Origin: Micropterix aruncella
Lineage: Eukaryota > Arthropoda > Insecta > Lepidoptera > Micropterigidae
Reading direction: 5' to 3'
Length of the DNA stretch: 64,000 nt
Assembly (NCBI GenBank): GCA_944548615.1
Contig: OX155952.1
Location: 35,661,788-35,725,787, forward strand
Shown here in pieces: positions 35,870 through 45,924 of this stretch (within the stretch, counting starts at the first letter, position 1; every line of letters begins with the position of its first letter). Under the pieces are notes generated by a model that saw only the letters and a program-made list of their open reading frames with translations, did no database searches and was not told where the DNA came from. The translations under genes and the position numbers were made by a program.

Positions 35870-36545
35870 AATAGAATATCATAAAATAATTCATAAACTC
35901 ATACAAATAAATCATAGAATAGAATATATCTTTATTATCAATTATGGTAATGTAGAGGTGTAATTATTACATAATTCACTTCTGTATAATTTGCCATTTA
36001 GGTTTACAGAAACTAAGTACAATAAAGTTTACATACTAACAAAATGATAATTAAAAATATTACAAAAATATGAAAAGTAGTATAAAACCAGAAAAACTCA
36101 ACATTAAAATTAAAATAATCCTAAAAACAAGCATTTGTTATCAAATAATATTCATAATATATTAAAATAATCAGCGTAGCAATTACAAAATTAAAAATTA
36201 AAAAAATTGTTGAATACATATAAAAAATAATTTCTGATCGCAATAATTCACATATTTTTATCATGTAAAAAGTATTAACGACCGAAAATGCCTCAAGGCC
36301 TTGTCTATGTAACATAAATTAAAATATTTCAAATAACATAGCAACATAATATAACATTTTACTACTGCTCTGTGACTTGTATATATACATTGTTTTTCTA
36401 TATGATAGACTATTCTGACTATTCTTGATAGATTATTCTTAGTGTTGAAGTCATGTATATCTTTGCTTGTGTCTATATGTATATCTTTAAAATGACCTTT
36501 CTTGGAATGGATATTAGTCAACAATTTATGAAAATACAAATAATC
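35870..36545 (-). pseudogene. LINE ORF2 C-terminal remnant and 3' UTR
   Basis: On the minus strand, 36,539-36,261 reads FHKLLTNIHSKKGH, KDIHDFNTKNN and KCYIMLLCYLKYF. This resembles the IH--NTR---D and ---YN-LP stretch near the C-terminus of LINE polymerases, but it is substantially decayed. AT-rich 3' UTR-like sequence follows down to an AATAGAATAGAATA-rich end near 35,875. The match is weaker than for the neighbouring element at 34,860-35,820, and it may be an independent older insertion. Confidence 0.4.
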
Positions 36546-36611
36546 TAATGTAATAATGTTGAGGCGCTTAAATAACGGTCTGCATCAGTGGTTTCACCCC
36601 TAGAGCCCCGA

Positions 36612-36629
36612 TTGGCCGATATCGGCCAA
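36612..36629. repeat. Perfect 18-bp GC-rich palindrome
   Basis: TTGGCCGATATCGGCCAA is its own reverse complement. It lies in a short, relatively GC-rich patch surrounded by AT-rich DNA, 300 bp upstream of the tRNA-like sequence. Confidence 0.95.
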
Positions 36630-36905
36630 AACACGTTTCAGCGTGACGGCCCCGTTTTAATTTTATTTTAATTTTATTTGTTTTATTTTATTATGTTAAT
36701 ATGTTTTATTTTAATCATGGGTACAGTGGTTTGGCAGTGATTAATGTTTTGGTGAGTCAGTGTCATAATTCAATTTTTTTACTAATTTTTACTAAAATTT
36801 TTTGAGACATCAACTTGTCAATCGGCTGAGGGGCCGAGGTTTGAAGGGTTCAACCGGGGTTTCGCGGCACACCGGTTGTTGAGTAGAAAAGTATGAAAAG
36901 TACAC

Positions 36906-36980
36906 GGGCCGGTGGCATAGTCGCTAGGTCGCCCGATCTTAAATTGTAAGGTCCGGGTTCGATTCCCGGCTGGGTCACCA
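36906..36980 (+). ncRNA. tRNA-derived sequence (SINE head or tRNA pseudogene)
   Basis: It contains an A-box-like TGGCATAGTCGCTAGG and a perfect B box GGTTCGATTCC within a complete T arm (CCGGGTTCGATTCCCGG). The acceptor strands GGGCCGG and CTGGGTC are mostly pairable, followed by ACCA. The anticodon arm is not well formed, so I do not call a functional tRNA. A genomically encoded CCA and a degenerate anticodon arm suggest a tRNA-derived SINE. The SINE body and tail could not be delimited. Confidence 0.55.
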
Positions 36981-37619
36981 TTTCCCGTTGGGATCAAATT
37001 AACAGAATTGCAATTTCAATCCTGTCGATCGAATGCAATAACAAGACACAAACTTACAGACATGTTACACGCACACATACATATAACACGTCATAGTAGG
37101 GTTGGTTGTAAGAGATTTTCATATGACAATAAACCCGCCCATTGTGACATTTTCACAAGAAAGAGTATAAACAAACAAACAAACAAAAGTACTGATAGCT
37201 CTTTTAACATTTTCAGCCTCGTATCTGTGTGAACGGGATTTTTTTAGCTCTGACTAATATAAAAAGTATAAACCCGAACGACTTATATCCATCGAAGAAG
37301 AAGTGGGAGTATGTCTGTCGACAATTCACCCAAAAATCAAATATCTATGTACACTGCGTCAGGCTTAAATCTCACAATGAGTTCACTAAATGTTACAAAA
37401 AATAATAATAAACAGTCATGTTTTATTTTAATTTAACAATGTACAGTCGAGGATTAACCTTCAACTGCTTTCAGTTTTTATATATAGTAACGAAAATATA
37501 ACAATGATGTGCACTTGACTGTACGTACACTACACACATAGTGTACAGTGAAATTTTGCAAAAGAAAATTCGTGCTAGTAATAAAAAGGTCGAAATACTC
37601 TGATCTACATTCTTCTAAT
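36981..37619. other. Non-coding flank of the BEL/Pao insertion
   Basis: No gene was recognised. The 74-codon frame at 37,008 has no similarity I can name. Confidence 0.5.
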
Positions 37620-37624
37620 GGTCT
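37620..37624 (+). repeat. Target-site duplication, left (GGTCT)
   Basis: GGTCT immediately precedes the 5' LTR and is repeated exactly after the 3' LTR (46,229-46,233). Five bases is a usual duplication length for BEL/Pao integrases. Confidence 0.9.
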
Positions 37625-38495
37625 TGTTCGAATTACAGCGGATTGGTTGTTCTTCGGAGAAACTCGCAGACCGAAGGAGTGCGACTCTAAAATAATAAAT
37701 TATCCGTTTCTAAAACGAAAAAACTAAAAGGCAGGAAAGAGCACTTAAAGAAGCTATAAATTATGATATAGCGACGCGGGGACTAGACCAAGGGAATATG
37801 CCTTAGTAGAAGGAGTTTAAAAACTCATAAGGCAGCCACTTTACTCCGCTAATAAAACGATAGTTCGGAGATAAAGGGTGACATAACAAAGGGCAACCCT
37901 AAAAATACCCGTACACGGAAACGGCTTTGCCTCCAGTACAGACAATGGCCTTCTGTTAAAAATATATGATGCAGCAACGGACGAGTCCTTCTCATTAAAA
38001 AATAAACAAAAAACAAAGCCCTGTAAAATCGAAAGAGAGATTTAAATGCGTATTATCTTTGCTCTATCCAGTTAAAGGTTTAGATACTTGACATACCTTA
38101 TTTAATTAATTAGTATAAGCTACTAACCACGTTTACGGTAACTATTAAGAGTTGTTACAAATAATTTGCTAATCTAAGCTAGGTGCATGTCTTAATAATA
38201 GTATGATAACCGCTAACCGGAAAATTTATTAATATGTAAAATAGGCTAAAATTTATACGTTACATTTTTTGTTTTTCCTTTGGTTCTTGTTATTAATTCT
38301 TGTTAAGTAATTCAAAAATAATTTAAGACTTGTTTATCTTAGGAACTGCAATGTATGCAAAGTAATATTTTAAACATAATACAGTAATTAATAACCCCTA
38401 AGGTTACCATTTATAATTAACACTTAAAAGGAGAAAACGGGGAAAATCGTTACCTTCTACCTTTATTAAATAGAGTATTTTTAAAAGAAGATAAG

Positions 38496-38678
38496 ATGGC
38501 GCTTCGGATCAGGACCGCCCACAATTTTTTACGGGGTAGGCAGCGGCATGTTGCAAGCTGCCATTCTATTGGCCGACCCAAAATAACATGGCGGCATTAT
38601 CATCCACTAGGCAGTAAGGGTGGAGTCCTGTACAGACATTGGAAAATATGTATACTCCTTTTATCAGGCAGTCGTTAA
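38496..38678 (+). other. 60-codon frame inside the 5' LTR
   Basis: An ATG in good context (AAGATGG) opens a basic, histidine- and arginine-rich 60-residue frame beginning MALRIRTAHNF. It ends 45 bp before the TATA box. The identical frame is present in the 3' LTR (45,660-45,842). Identity between LTRs is expected from recent insertion and is not evidence of selection. It lies upstream of the inferred promoter and so would not be on the element's own genomic transcript start. It resembles no protein I know. Confidence 0.2.
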
Positions 38679-38692
38679 AAAATCTTAGACTC

Positions 38693-38710
38693 CCGCGGAC
38701 GTATCCGCGG
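38693..38710 (+). promoter_or_regulatory. GC hairpin upstream of the LTR TATA box
   Basis: CCGCGGA and TCCGCGG form 7-bp inverted arms around a 4-base loop, 13 bp upstream of the TATA box. The same arrangement is present in the 3' LTR. It could be a binding site for a dimeric regulator; this is inference. Confidence 0.4.
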
Positions 38711-38723
38711 AGAAGTCGGGCGG

Positions 38724-38730
38724 TATAAAG
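38724..38730 (+). promoter_or_regulatory. Candidate TATA box of the 5' LTR
   Basis: TATAAAG is the best TATA match in the LTR. If used, transcription would begin around 38,755, defining a short R region before the AATAAA signals at 38,755 and 38,810. The equivalent site in the 3' LTR is 45,888-45,894. Confidence 0.5.
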
Positions 38731-39068
38731 TGTACGCACCGATTAAAGAGTGCAAATAAAGTGTAACTAAAAATGTTAATTAGCATTAATTAGCCCCTAA
38801 GAAGATATCAATAAAGACTTACGATTTCGCGATAAAAACGCTTTAATTGTACCTTTATTGATCCAAAACGGTGTAATATCTTCCGAGGACAAGGCAGCTT
38901 CACAGATACCGGGCATTATTTACCTACGCACAAGAAGAGGAATCCGATGGCGAAATAATCTCCTATGGGACATTGCGGTGAATTCTAACTATCGAATATC
39001 TACAGTCCGCTAGACCTCGCCGCTAAAAATAGATGTACGAACAAAGTATGTTATAAAACGAACATAAT

Positions 39069-39086
39069 TGGTCATTCGACACGGAT
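39069..39086 (+). other. Candidate primer-binding site
   Basis: TGGTCATTCGACACGGAT begins four bases after the 5' LTR. It starts with TGG, the complement of a tRNA 3' CCA end, and has the length expected of a primer-binding site. I could not assign the cognate tRNA with confidence from memory. Confidence 0.55.
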
Positions 39087-39117
39087 TTAAAAAATAAAAA
39101 GAAGAACCGGCTAAAAA

Positions 39118-42100
39118 ATGACCTCGATAAACGGATCAAAACAAGGTTCGACTGCGTGGTCCGGAAAAACGGCAAGAAGTGAAAGGCTGCTAGAAATCAG
39201 AGGGGCTTCGGAAGACCTGAGAAGAGTTACAAGGGAGAGAGCGAAAGTGGCAGCCGAAAAGAAGAAACTGGAAGCAGAAGCGAAAACGCGGGAGGAACGT
39301 TTTCGTGCCTCCGAAGATATAGCTGCGGCGCAGCGGAGAGCGGAAGAAGCCGAGGCAGCAGGCGTGATACAAGTTCAACAAGCCGAATTAGATGCAGAAT
39401 TACAGATGTTGGATGCCGACACCCAACATGCGTTAAGAGTACTCGAGGTGGTGTCCGAAGTGTTCGACTCGGAAGGCAGCAGAGGCTGGGAAAACCGAAG
39501 AGATTTCGCCGACGAAGAAAACAATGCGGGGCGAATTTCTCGATGGGCGGACGAGCACCCGCGAGCAGAATCGACACAAGATCACTACCGGATGGATTCA
39601 CCTGAAGCCGAGAACCTGAGGTTAAGCAGAAAACAGCAGGCGGCGGCGCTTCCTGATGGCACACCGGAACGCGGCGCGGAGCAGGCAGCCGGGAGGTCCC
39701 GCGAATGGCACGATCGGCGAGGCGCCGAAGAGGAGGCGAAAAGGACGACGGAGGACGCAGCGGCGGTCGCGACCAAAGAGGGAACGGGCAGCCGAGACGC
39801 GACGGACAACGGCACGAGCGAAGAACTCGTAGATAAGGTATGTCAAGTATTGTCTATAGCCTCGGCAAAAACTAATTACAGCAAAGAATTACCCCAGTTT
39901 CATGGGGATCCCTTACAGTTCATAGCGTTCAAATCTCTCTTTTATCAATCGACCGAAGTGTTACGTTTGAATGATTCTCAAAACCTGTTACGCCTTCAGA
40001 CCGCAATTCGGGGGCGGGCGAGAGAGTGCGTTTCGGGACTCATGCTATCTCCAGTAAACGTAGCAGAAATCATGAAAACCCTGGAAACTATGTTTGGTAA
40101 TCCAAACATCATAGTACAACGCACTTTAGCAGATCTGCGTAAAACTAGGGAACTAACCGAAAATGTCGACGCGGAAGATTTATTAAGATTTGCTTGCCAT
40201 GTCAAAAATATGGTCGCTACAGTAAAATCCGTAGACAGAGTAGAGCATTTATGGAACCCAGATTTAATTGCGTCATTAGTGTCTAAATTACCGAGAAACT
40301 TAGTAACGTTATGGTTGGCCGACAGCGGTAGGACGTGTTCGAAAGAACCGGTGATAGTTTATTTCGCATCGTGGATAGAAAAGCTAGCGATCGGGTCGCA
40401 AAATGCAGGTTTAAGCTTAGGGGAGGCTGGGAGAAAAATCCAGGGAGGAACGCGAGATAAGAAATTTAGGCAGCATCCACAAAAGAATGTAGTACTCAAT
40501 ATGACAGAAAAACCTGCCCTCAGATGTCCCCATTGCACTGAGTCTCACTATCTGAGCAAGTGCGAAACATTTAAAAAAATACCTTTTAACGGGCGCTGGG
40601 AAGCGGTAAAACATATGGCGAGGTGCTTTAAATGTCTGGCTTCGTCTCATGGACGAAAGAACTGCCCGGCATATAGAAAGTTCCCTCGCAATAAGTACCA
40701 TTACCTGTTAACGGCGGCGAGCGCTGTAGAAAAAAATGTTAGCCAGCCGGGAGGCGAGAGAGATGCTGAGTTGCAAGTTAACGCGATCGTAGCGCATTCT
40801 GTGGTAGGGAATAGAGTACTTTTACAGGTATTACCAGTTACTTTAATTGGGCCAAAGGGACGAAAGGTAGAATACGCCTTGCTGGATGCCGGATCTACCG
40901 TCTCGTTGATAGATAAGAGCTTGGCGGTCGAATTAGGTATTCATGGCGAAAGAAAATCGATCGAAGTCTTAGGTATAGGTGACATGCGAGCGACTGCCCA
41001 AGACGCAGAAGCCGTAACCTTCCAAATCAAAGGGGAAGAAAACCCGAAAGCGTTCAACATCCAAGCCTACAGTGTGGCGGCGTTGAACCTCCCAGAATTA
41101 AAGAGTTTCTCGGCAAAAGGCGCCACGGACATTGCTGATAAGATGAGAATCGCCGGCCAATTAATGACCGTACGGCCGCGTCTGTTAATCGGAGCAGACC
41201 GATGGGATTTAATTGTGTCCCGTAGACTTGCGCGGGTAACGGAGGAAATATCCTTATCAAAAACGCGTCTCGGGTGGGTCGCGATAGGAAAAACGCCGAC
41301 GGAGAAGCACGGCAATGTATATCCGGTTTTTTGTACGAGCGAAAATCCGAGCGATGAATCGGTTATTCAGACTTTGCTAGAGGCTAATCTGAAACTCGAG
41401 CAAGACTGGCCTGGCAAAAAACGTGTGGGAAGTGATATTAAAAGAGCCGAGGAATTATTGGAGTCTACGACGTCTTTGCAAGACGGTGTATGGTCCACGG
41501 GGTTACTTTGGCGGGACGATGAGCGGAGCGTGCCAGATAGCAAACCTATGGCTCTGACACGTTTACGTTCCGTAGAGAGAAAAATGGACCAGGATAGAAT
41601 GTACGGCGAAGCGTACTGCAAAAGAATGGAACAGTATATAGCTGCGGGCTACGCGCAAGAGGTGACGCCCGAGCAATTAGAAGGCCGGGAAAACGTGTGG
41701 TTTCTTCCTCATTTAGGCGTAGTGAATGCGGCTAAAGGAAACAAGGTGAGGATCGTCCACGATGCGGCAGCTAAAGTGAAAGGGGTTTCTCTAAATAGTC
41801 GCCTTTTGACAGGGCCGGACTATTATAATAGTATAGTAGGAATATTATTCAGATTTAGGGAACAGCCTGTAGGTTTCACCGCCGATATCGGGGATATGTT
41901 TTTACGAATCAAAATAACGGAAGAAGATAGCTACAGTCAATTGTTTCTGTGGAGAGGATTTAGGCGCGATATAGCACCACTTACGTATAGGATGTCCAGA
42001 TTAATATTCGGTAGCAGAGCATCTCCCGCGTCCGCCCAGTATGTCCGAAATAAGAACGCTCACCGTTTTTTAGAGCGCTTTCCCGAAGCTGTAGACGCGA

Positions 42101-44706
42101 TCGTTAGACATCACTACGTTGACGATCTTTTATTCGGAGCGGAATCTGTGTCAGAAGCTAAGCGGGTTATCAGCGAAATTAATTATATACATAAACAGGG
42201 TAACTTTGTTTTGACGGGTTGGGCTTCAAACGCGCCGAGCGCTCTAGACGACATACCGACTGACAGAAAAGCTCCCAAAAATGTAGCGTTAGAAAAAGGG
42301 GAGCTGAGCGCTCTGCGGCTATTAGGATTGCAGTGGCTTCCAGAGAGTGACGAGCTGACATTTAACTTAAGAATGGAGAGGTTGGATAACTCGTTAAAAA
42401 CTGGAGAGCGCGTGCCTACCAAAAGAGAAACACTTAAATTAATTATGTCTATCTGGGACCCGATGGGGGCCTTGAGCCCGGTTACCATTCGGGCAAAAAC
42501 AATTATGCAAAGCTTGTGGAGTAGCGGCATTGATTGGGATCATGTAATTCCCCCGGATATTTTCGAAAGCTGGAGTAAGTGGTTAGAAGTCCTGAGCGCA
42601 GCAGCAGATGTAAGACTACCGCGTTATCACGGCACGACTAATGACGCCGCCGAGCGGAGACAATTGCATGTTTTTTGCGACGCCTCTCAGCAGGCAATGT
42701 GTAGCGTCGCATATCTTCGAATAATTAGAGGCGACAATCAACCAGTCGTATCTTTTATAGTAAGCAAAACGAGAGTAGCTCCTTTAAAAAAAATTACCAT
42801 ACCTAGGATGGAACTCACAGCCGCATTACTAGGCGCGCAATTAGCAAAAAAAATCACATCTGAATATAAAATAAAGATACACGAGAAAATTATGTGGACT
42901 GATTCTACAAACGTTTTATGGTGGATTAAGTCTAAAAGTTCCGACCACCTGCAGTTTGTCGCTAACCGGTTGGGTGCTTTGGATGAATTGACGACTCAGG
43001 ACGAATGGAAATGGCTCGCTGGAAAGGATAACCCAGCTGATGACGGCACGCGCGTGACGTCGGCGATTGATCTGTCACAGACAGGACGGTGGTTAAATGG
43101 GCCCGGTTTCTTGAAAGAACCTCAGGAACACTGGCCCTCTCAAATGCCCCGGGAACCGAATGACGGTGAAAAACGCGAGTTAGAATACCGACCCGTAACG
43201 GTATTATCACTCAGAACACAAGCCTCTAGCAACGTAGATGTATCACGATTTTCGCAACACCGCCGGCTAGTAAGAACCATGGCTTTTGTTATGAAGTTTT
43301 GTCTGCGGTGTCGGAAACTAACGGATAATTGCGCTTTAGATGGTAGTGACATCGCTAAGGCAGAAGAGGCGCTAGTGAAAGAATCACAAATAAGGTGCTT
43401 CTATAAAGAAATAGAGTTGATTCGCCAAAACAAGGTGTTAACCCGGGATAGCAGATTATTCGGTTTAAATATGTACGTTGACGAGATCGGGCTACTCAGA
43501 ATAAATGGACGCGTAGACAACGCATTAGGAGTACCATACGACACAAAATATCCGATTATTCTAGATGGGAATGACCGTTATACGCAGCTTCTGATTCTAA
43601 GGACACATGAAGAAATGGCACATACCGGAATCGAGACCGTACTAACCCGCATACGACAGAGATTCTGGGTAATAAATCCGAGAAGAACGGTTAAAAAGTT
43701 AATATACAGGTGTTTGCCGTGCACGATAAGACGGGCCAAACCTGTAACAGCAATTATGGGGCAATTACCCGCCGCTAGATTACAGCATCACGTCAGATGT
43801 TTTAACTCTGTAGGCTTGGACTACTTTGGACCCCTGAAGGTGACAGTACGTCGAAGAGAAGAGAAAAGGTACGGGTTGCTATTCACTTGTCTAAGTACAA
43901 GAGCTACGCATATCGAATTAACGTCCGATTTGTCCACGAGCGCTACAATACAAGGAATACGCCGCTTTATCGCGAGGCGCGGTAAACCTCATTTAATAAT
44001 GTCTGACAATGGCTCTAGTTTAAAGGCCGCTAGTGCGGAACTAAAAAGATCCATAGCGGAAATAAATAATACGGAAATTCGAGAAAAACTGAGCAACGAA
44101 CAGATCATTTGGCGTTTTATCCCTCCTGGATCTCCGAGCTTTGGCGGAAGCTGGGAAATTATGATAAAATCCGCAAAGAGAGCGCTATACGCCGTTTTAA
44201 AAGAAAGGGCTCCGTCGGTTGAGGTCCTTCAAACTTTATTAACAGAAGTAGAAGCCATTTTAAATCAAAGGCCTTTAACACGCGTCCCGGTCGACAGTAG
44301 AGATCTCGAACCGCTGACACCGTCCCACTTTTTATTGGGTTATCCAAATGGATCAACAGCGATGGGTGAGACGCATAAAAACGATTTATGCAGTCGAAAA
44401 CAGTGGAAATTCACTCAGGCGCTGGCTGATGCGTTTTGGCACCGATGGACCCGCGAGGTTCTCCCGAATATGGTAGGAAGACACAAATGGAGACATGAAC
44501 AGGAATCTCTAAAAGTAGGGGATTTGGTGATCCTCCTAGACTCATCCTTAGAAAGAGGTCGGTGGCCGAGAGGGCTAGTGGAAAAAATCTACCCGGATAA
44601 GAAGGGGGCGGTGCGAGTTGTAGATCTAAGGATCGACGGCAAAACGTACCGTAGATCCATAGGTAAAATAGTGAAGTTAGATGTAGCCGCCAATACGCAG
44701 GACTGA
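39118..44706 (+). CDS. gag-pol: BEL/Pao Gag-Pol polyprotein, 1,862 aa
   Basis: A single open frame encodes all functions for reverse transcription and integration. Residues ~1-230 are charged and E/A/R-rich, probably coiled coil. Residues ~250-400 match the BEL Gag domain (DUF1759-like, LPQFHGDPLQF). Two zinc knuckles follow: CPHCTESHYLSKC at ~469 and CX2CX4HX4C at ~503. The aspartic protease has DAGST at 590-594. Reverse transcriptase shows FTADIGDMF (D923) and YVDD at 1,000-1,003. A Pao-type (Peptidase_A17-like) linker follows. RNase H acids are D1188, E1232 and D1262. Integrase has an HHCC zinc motif (H1497, H1502, C1532, C1535) and D1568, D1630, E1680. A DUF5641-like C-terminus (~1,763-1,855) precedes the TGA. 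No frameshift or readthrough is needed. All catalytic residues are present, so it may be functional. The start is the first ATG after the primer site. Activity cannot be judged from sequence. Confidence 0.95.
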   Translation: MTSINGSKQGSTAWSGKTARSERLLEIRGASEDLRRVTRERAKVAAEKKKLEAEAKTREERFRASEDIAAAQRRAEEAEAAGVIQVQQAELDAELQMLDADTQHALRVLEVVSEVFDSEGSRGWENRRDFADEENNAGRISRWADEHPRAESTQDHYRMDSPEAENLRLSRKQQAAALPDGTPERGAEQAAGRSREWHDRRGAEEEAKRTTEDAAAVATKEGTGSRDATDNGTSEELVDKVCQVLSIASAKTNYSKELPQFHGDPLQFIAFKSLFYQSTEVLRLNDSQNLLRLQTAIRGRARECVSGLMLSPVNVAEIMKTLETMFGNPNIIVQRTLADLRKTRELTENVDAEDLLRFACHVKNMVATVKSVDRVEHLWNPDLIASLVSKLPRNLVTLWLADSGRTCSKEPVIVYFASWIEKLAIGSQNAGLSLGEAGRKIQGGTRDKKFRQHPQKNVVLNMTEKPALRCPHCTESHYLSKCETFKKIPFNGRWEAVKHMARCFKCLASSHGRKNCPAYRKFPRNKYHYLLTAASAVEKNVSQPGGERDAELQVNAIVAHSVVGNRVLLQVLPVTLIGPKGRKVEYALLDAGSTVSLIDKSLAVELGIHGERKSIEVLGIGDMRATAQDAEAVTFQIKGEENPKAFNIQAYSVAALNLPELKSFSAKGATDIADKMRIAGQLMTVRPRLLIGADRWDLIVSRRLARVTEEISLSKTRLGWVAIGKTPTEKHGNVYPVFCTSENPSDESVIQTLLEANLKLEQDWPGKKRVGSDIKRAEELLESTTSLQDGVWSTGLLWRDDERSVPDSKPMALTRLRSVERKMDQDRMYGEAYCKRMEQYIAAGYAQEVTPEQLEGRENVWFLPHLGVVNAAKGNKVRIVHDAAAKVKGVSLNSRLLTGPDYYNSIVGILFRFREQPVGFTADIGDMFLRIKITEEDSYSQLFLWRGFRRDIAPLTYRMSRLIFGSRASPASAQYVRNKNAHRFLERFPEAVDAIVRHHYVDDLLFGAESVSEAKRVISEINYIHKQGNFVLTGWASNAPSALDDIPTDRKAPKNVALEKGELSALRLLGLQWLPESDELTFNLRMERLDNSLKTGERVPTKRETLKLIMSIWDPMGALSPVTIRAKTIMQSLWSSGIDWDHVIPPDIFESWSKWLEVLSAAADVRLPRYHGTTNDAAERRQLHVFCDASQQAMCSVAYLRIIRGDNQPVVSFIVSKTRVAPLKKITIPRMELTAALLGAQLAKKITSEYKIKIHEKIMWTDSTNVLWWIKSKSSDHLQFVANRLGALDELTTQDEWKWLAGKDNPADDGTRVTSAIDLSQTGRWLNGPGFLKEPQEHWPSQMPREPNDGEKRELEYRPVTVLSLRTQASSNVDVSRFSQHRRLVRTMAFVMKFCLRCRKLTDNCALDGSDIAKAEEALVKESQIRCFYKEIELIRQNKVLTRDSRLFGLNMYVDEIGLLRINGRVDNALGVPYDTKYPIILDGNDRYTQLLILRTHEEMAHTGIETVLTRIRQRFWVINPRRTVKKLIYRCLPCTIRRAKPVTAIMGQLPAARLQHHVRCFNSVGLDYFGPLKVTVRRREEKRYGLLFTCLSTRATHIELTSDLSTSATIQGIRRFIARRGKPHLIMSDNGSSLKAASAELKRSIAEINNTEIREKLSNEQIIWRFIPPGSPSFGGSWEIMIKSAKRALYAVLKERAPSVEVLQTLLTEVEAILNQRPLTRVPVDSRDLEPLTPSHFLLGYPNGSTAMGETHKNDLCSRKQWKFTQALADAFWHRWTREVLPNMVGRHKWRHEQESLKVGDLVILLDSSLERGRWPRGLVEKIYPDKKGAVRVVDLRIDGKTYRRSIGKIVKLDVAANTQD

Positions 44707-44770
44707 TTATGCTAAGATTTAGGTTAATGTAAATTAATTCGATTGGTAGCAAAAATGGCCCTGCCATTTT

Positions 44771-44780
44771 GGGGGGGAAA
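44771..44780 (+). other. Polypurine tract
   Basis: GGGGGGGAAA directly abuts the TG of the 3' LTR. This is the normal position and composition of the plus-strand priming site. Confidence 0.85.
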
Positions 44781-45659
44781 TGTTCGAATTACAGCGGATT
44801 GGTTGTTCTTCGGAGAAACTCGCAGACCGAAGGAGTGCGACTCTAAAATAATAAATTATCCGTTTCTAAAACGAAAAAACTAAAAGGCAGGAAAGAGCAC
44901 TTAAAGAAGCTATAAATTATGATATAGCGACGCGGGGACTAGACCAAGGGAATATGCCTTCGTAGAAGCAGTTTAAAAACTCATAACGCAGCCACTTTAC
45001 TCCGCTAATAAAACGATAGTTCGGAGATAAAGGGTGACATAACAAAGGGCAACCCTAAAAATACCCGTACACGGAAACGGCTTTGCCTCCAGTACAGACA
45101 ATGGCCTTCTGTTAAAAATATATGATGCAGCAACGGACGAGTCCTTCTCATTAAAAAATAAACAAAAAACAAAGCCCTGTAAAATCGAAAGAGAGATTTA
45201 AATGCGTATTATCTTTGCTCTATCCAGTTAAAGGTTTAGATACTTGACATACCTTATTTAATTAATTAGTATAAGCTACTAACCACGTTTACGGTAACTA
45301 TTAAGAGTTGTTACAAATAATTTGCTAATCTAAGCTAGGTGCATGTCTTAATAATAGTATGATAACCGCTAACCGGAAAATTTATACATATTTATATATG
45401 TAAAATAGGCTAAAATTTATACGTAACATTTTTTGTTTTTCCTTTGGTTCTTGTTATTAATTCTTGTTAAGTAATTCAAAAATAATTTAAGACTTGTTTA
45501 TCTTAGGAACTGCAATGTATGCAAAGTAATATTTTAAACATAATACAGTAATTAATAACCCCTAAGGTTACCATTTATAATTAACACTTAAAAGGAGAAA
45601 ACGGGGAAAATCGTTACCTTCTACCTTTATTAAATAGAGTATTTTTAAAAGAGGATAAG

Positions 45660-45842
45660 ATGGCGCTTCGGATCAGGACCGCCCACAATTTTTTACGGGG
45701 TAGGCAGCGGCATGTTGCAAGCTGCCATTCTATTGGCCGACCCAAAATAACATGGCGGCATTATCATCCACTAGGCAGTAAGGGTGGAGTCCTGTACAGA
45801 CATTGGAAAATATGTATACTCCTTTTATCAGGCAGTCGTTAA
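45660..45842 (+). other. 60-codon frame inside the 3' LTR
   Basis: Second copy of the LTR frame described at 38,496, identical in translation. In the 3' LTR it would lie in the 3' untranslated part of the element's transcript. Confidence 0.2.
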
Positions 45843-45918
45843 AAAATCTTAGACTCCCGCGGACGTATCCGCGGAGAAGTCGGGCGGTATAAAGTGTACG
45901 CACCGATTAAAGAGTGCA

Positions 45919-45924
45919 AATAAA
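45919..45924 (+). terminator. Candidate polyadenylation signal in the 3' LTR
   Basis: AATAAA lies 31 bp downstream of the start of the candidate TATA box, with a second AATAAA at 45,974-45,979. Either could direct 3' end formation of the retrotransposon RNA. Confidence 0.5.

Larger units (their letters stand above)
37625..39064 (+). repeat. 5' LTR of the BEL/Pao element, 1,440 bp
   Basis: It starts TGTTCG and ends CGAACA, a 6-bp terminal inverted repeat with the canonical TG...CA ends. At 1.44 kb it is longer than the few hundred base pairs seen in many BEL/Pao elements. A TATA box and two AATAAA signals lie in the last quarter, so most of the LTR is U3. A 60-codon frame (38,496-38,678) is conserved in both LTRs. 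Confidence 0.95.

Noticed and set aside
36906..36980. Functional tRNA gene
   Set aside because: The anticodon arm does not form a clean stem and loop, and a CCA is encoded; a tRNA-derived SINE fits better.
39190..44767. Many minus-strand frames of 60-145 codons opposite gag-pol
   Set aside because: They are antisense shadows of the 1,862-codon coding frame, without their own domain similarity.
44707..44780. Possible env gene after pol, as in some BEL/Pao elements
   Set aside because: Only 74 bp separate the gag-pol stop from the 3' LTR, so there is no room for a third frame.
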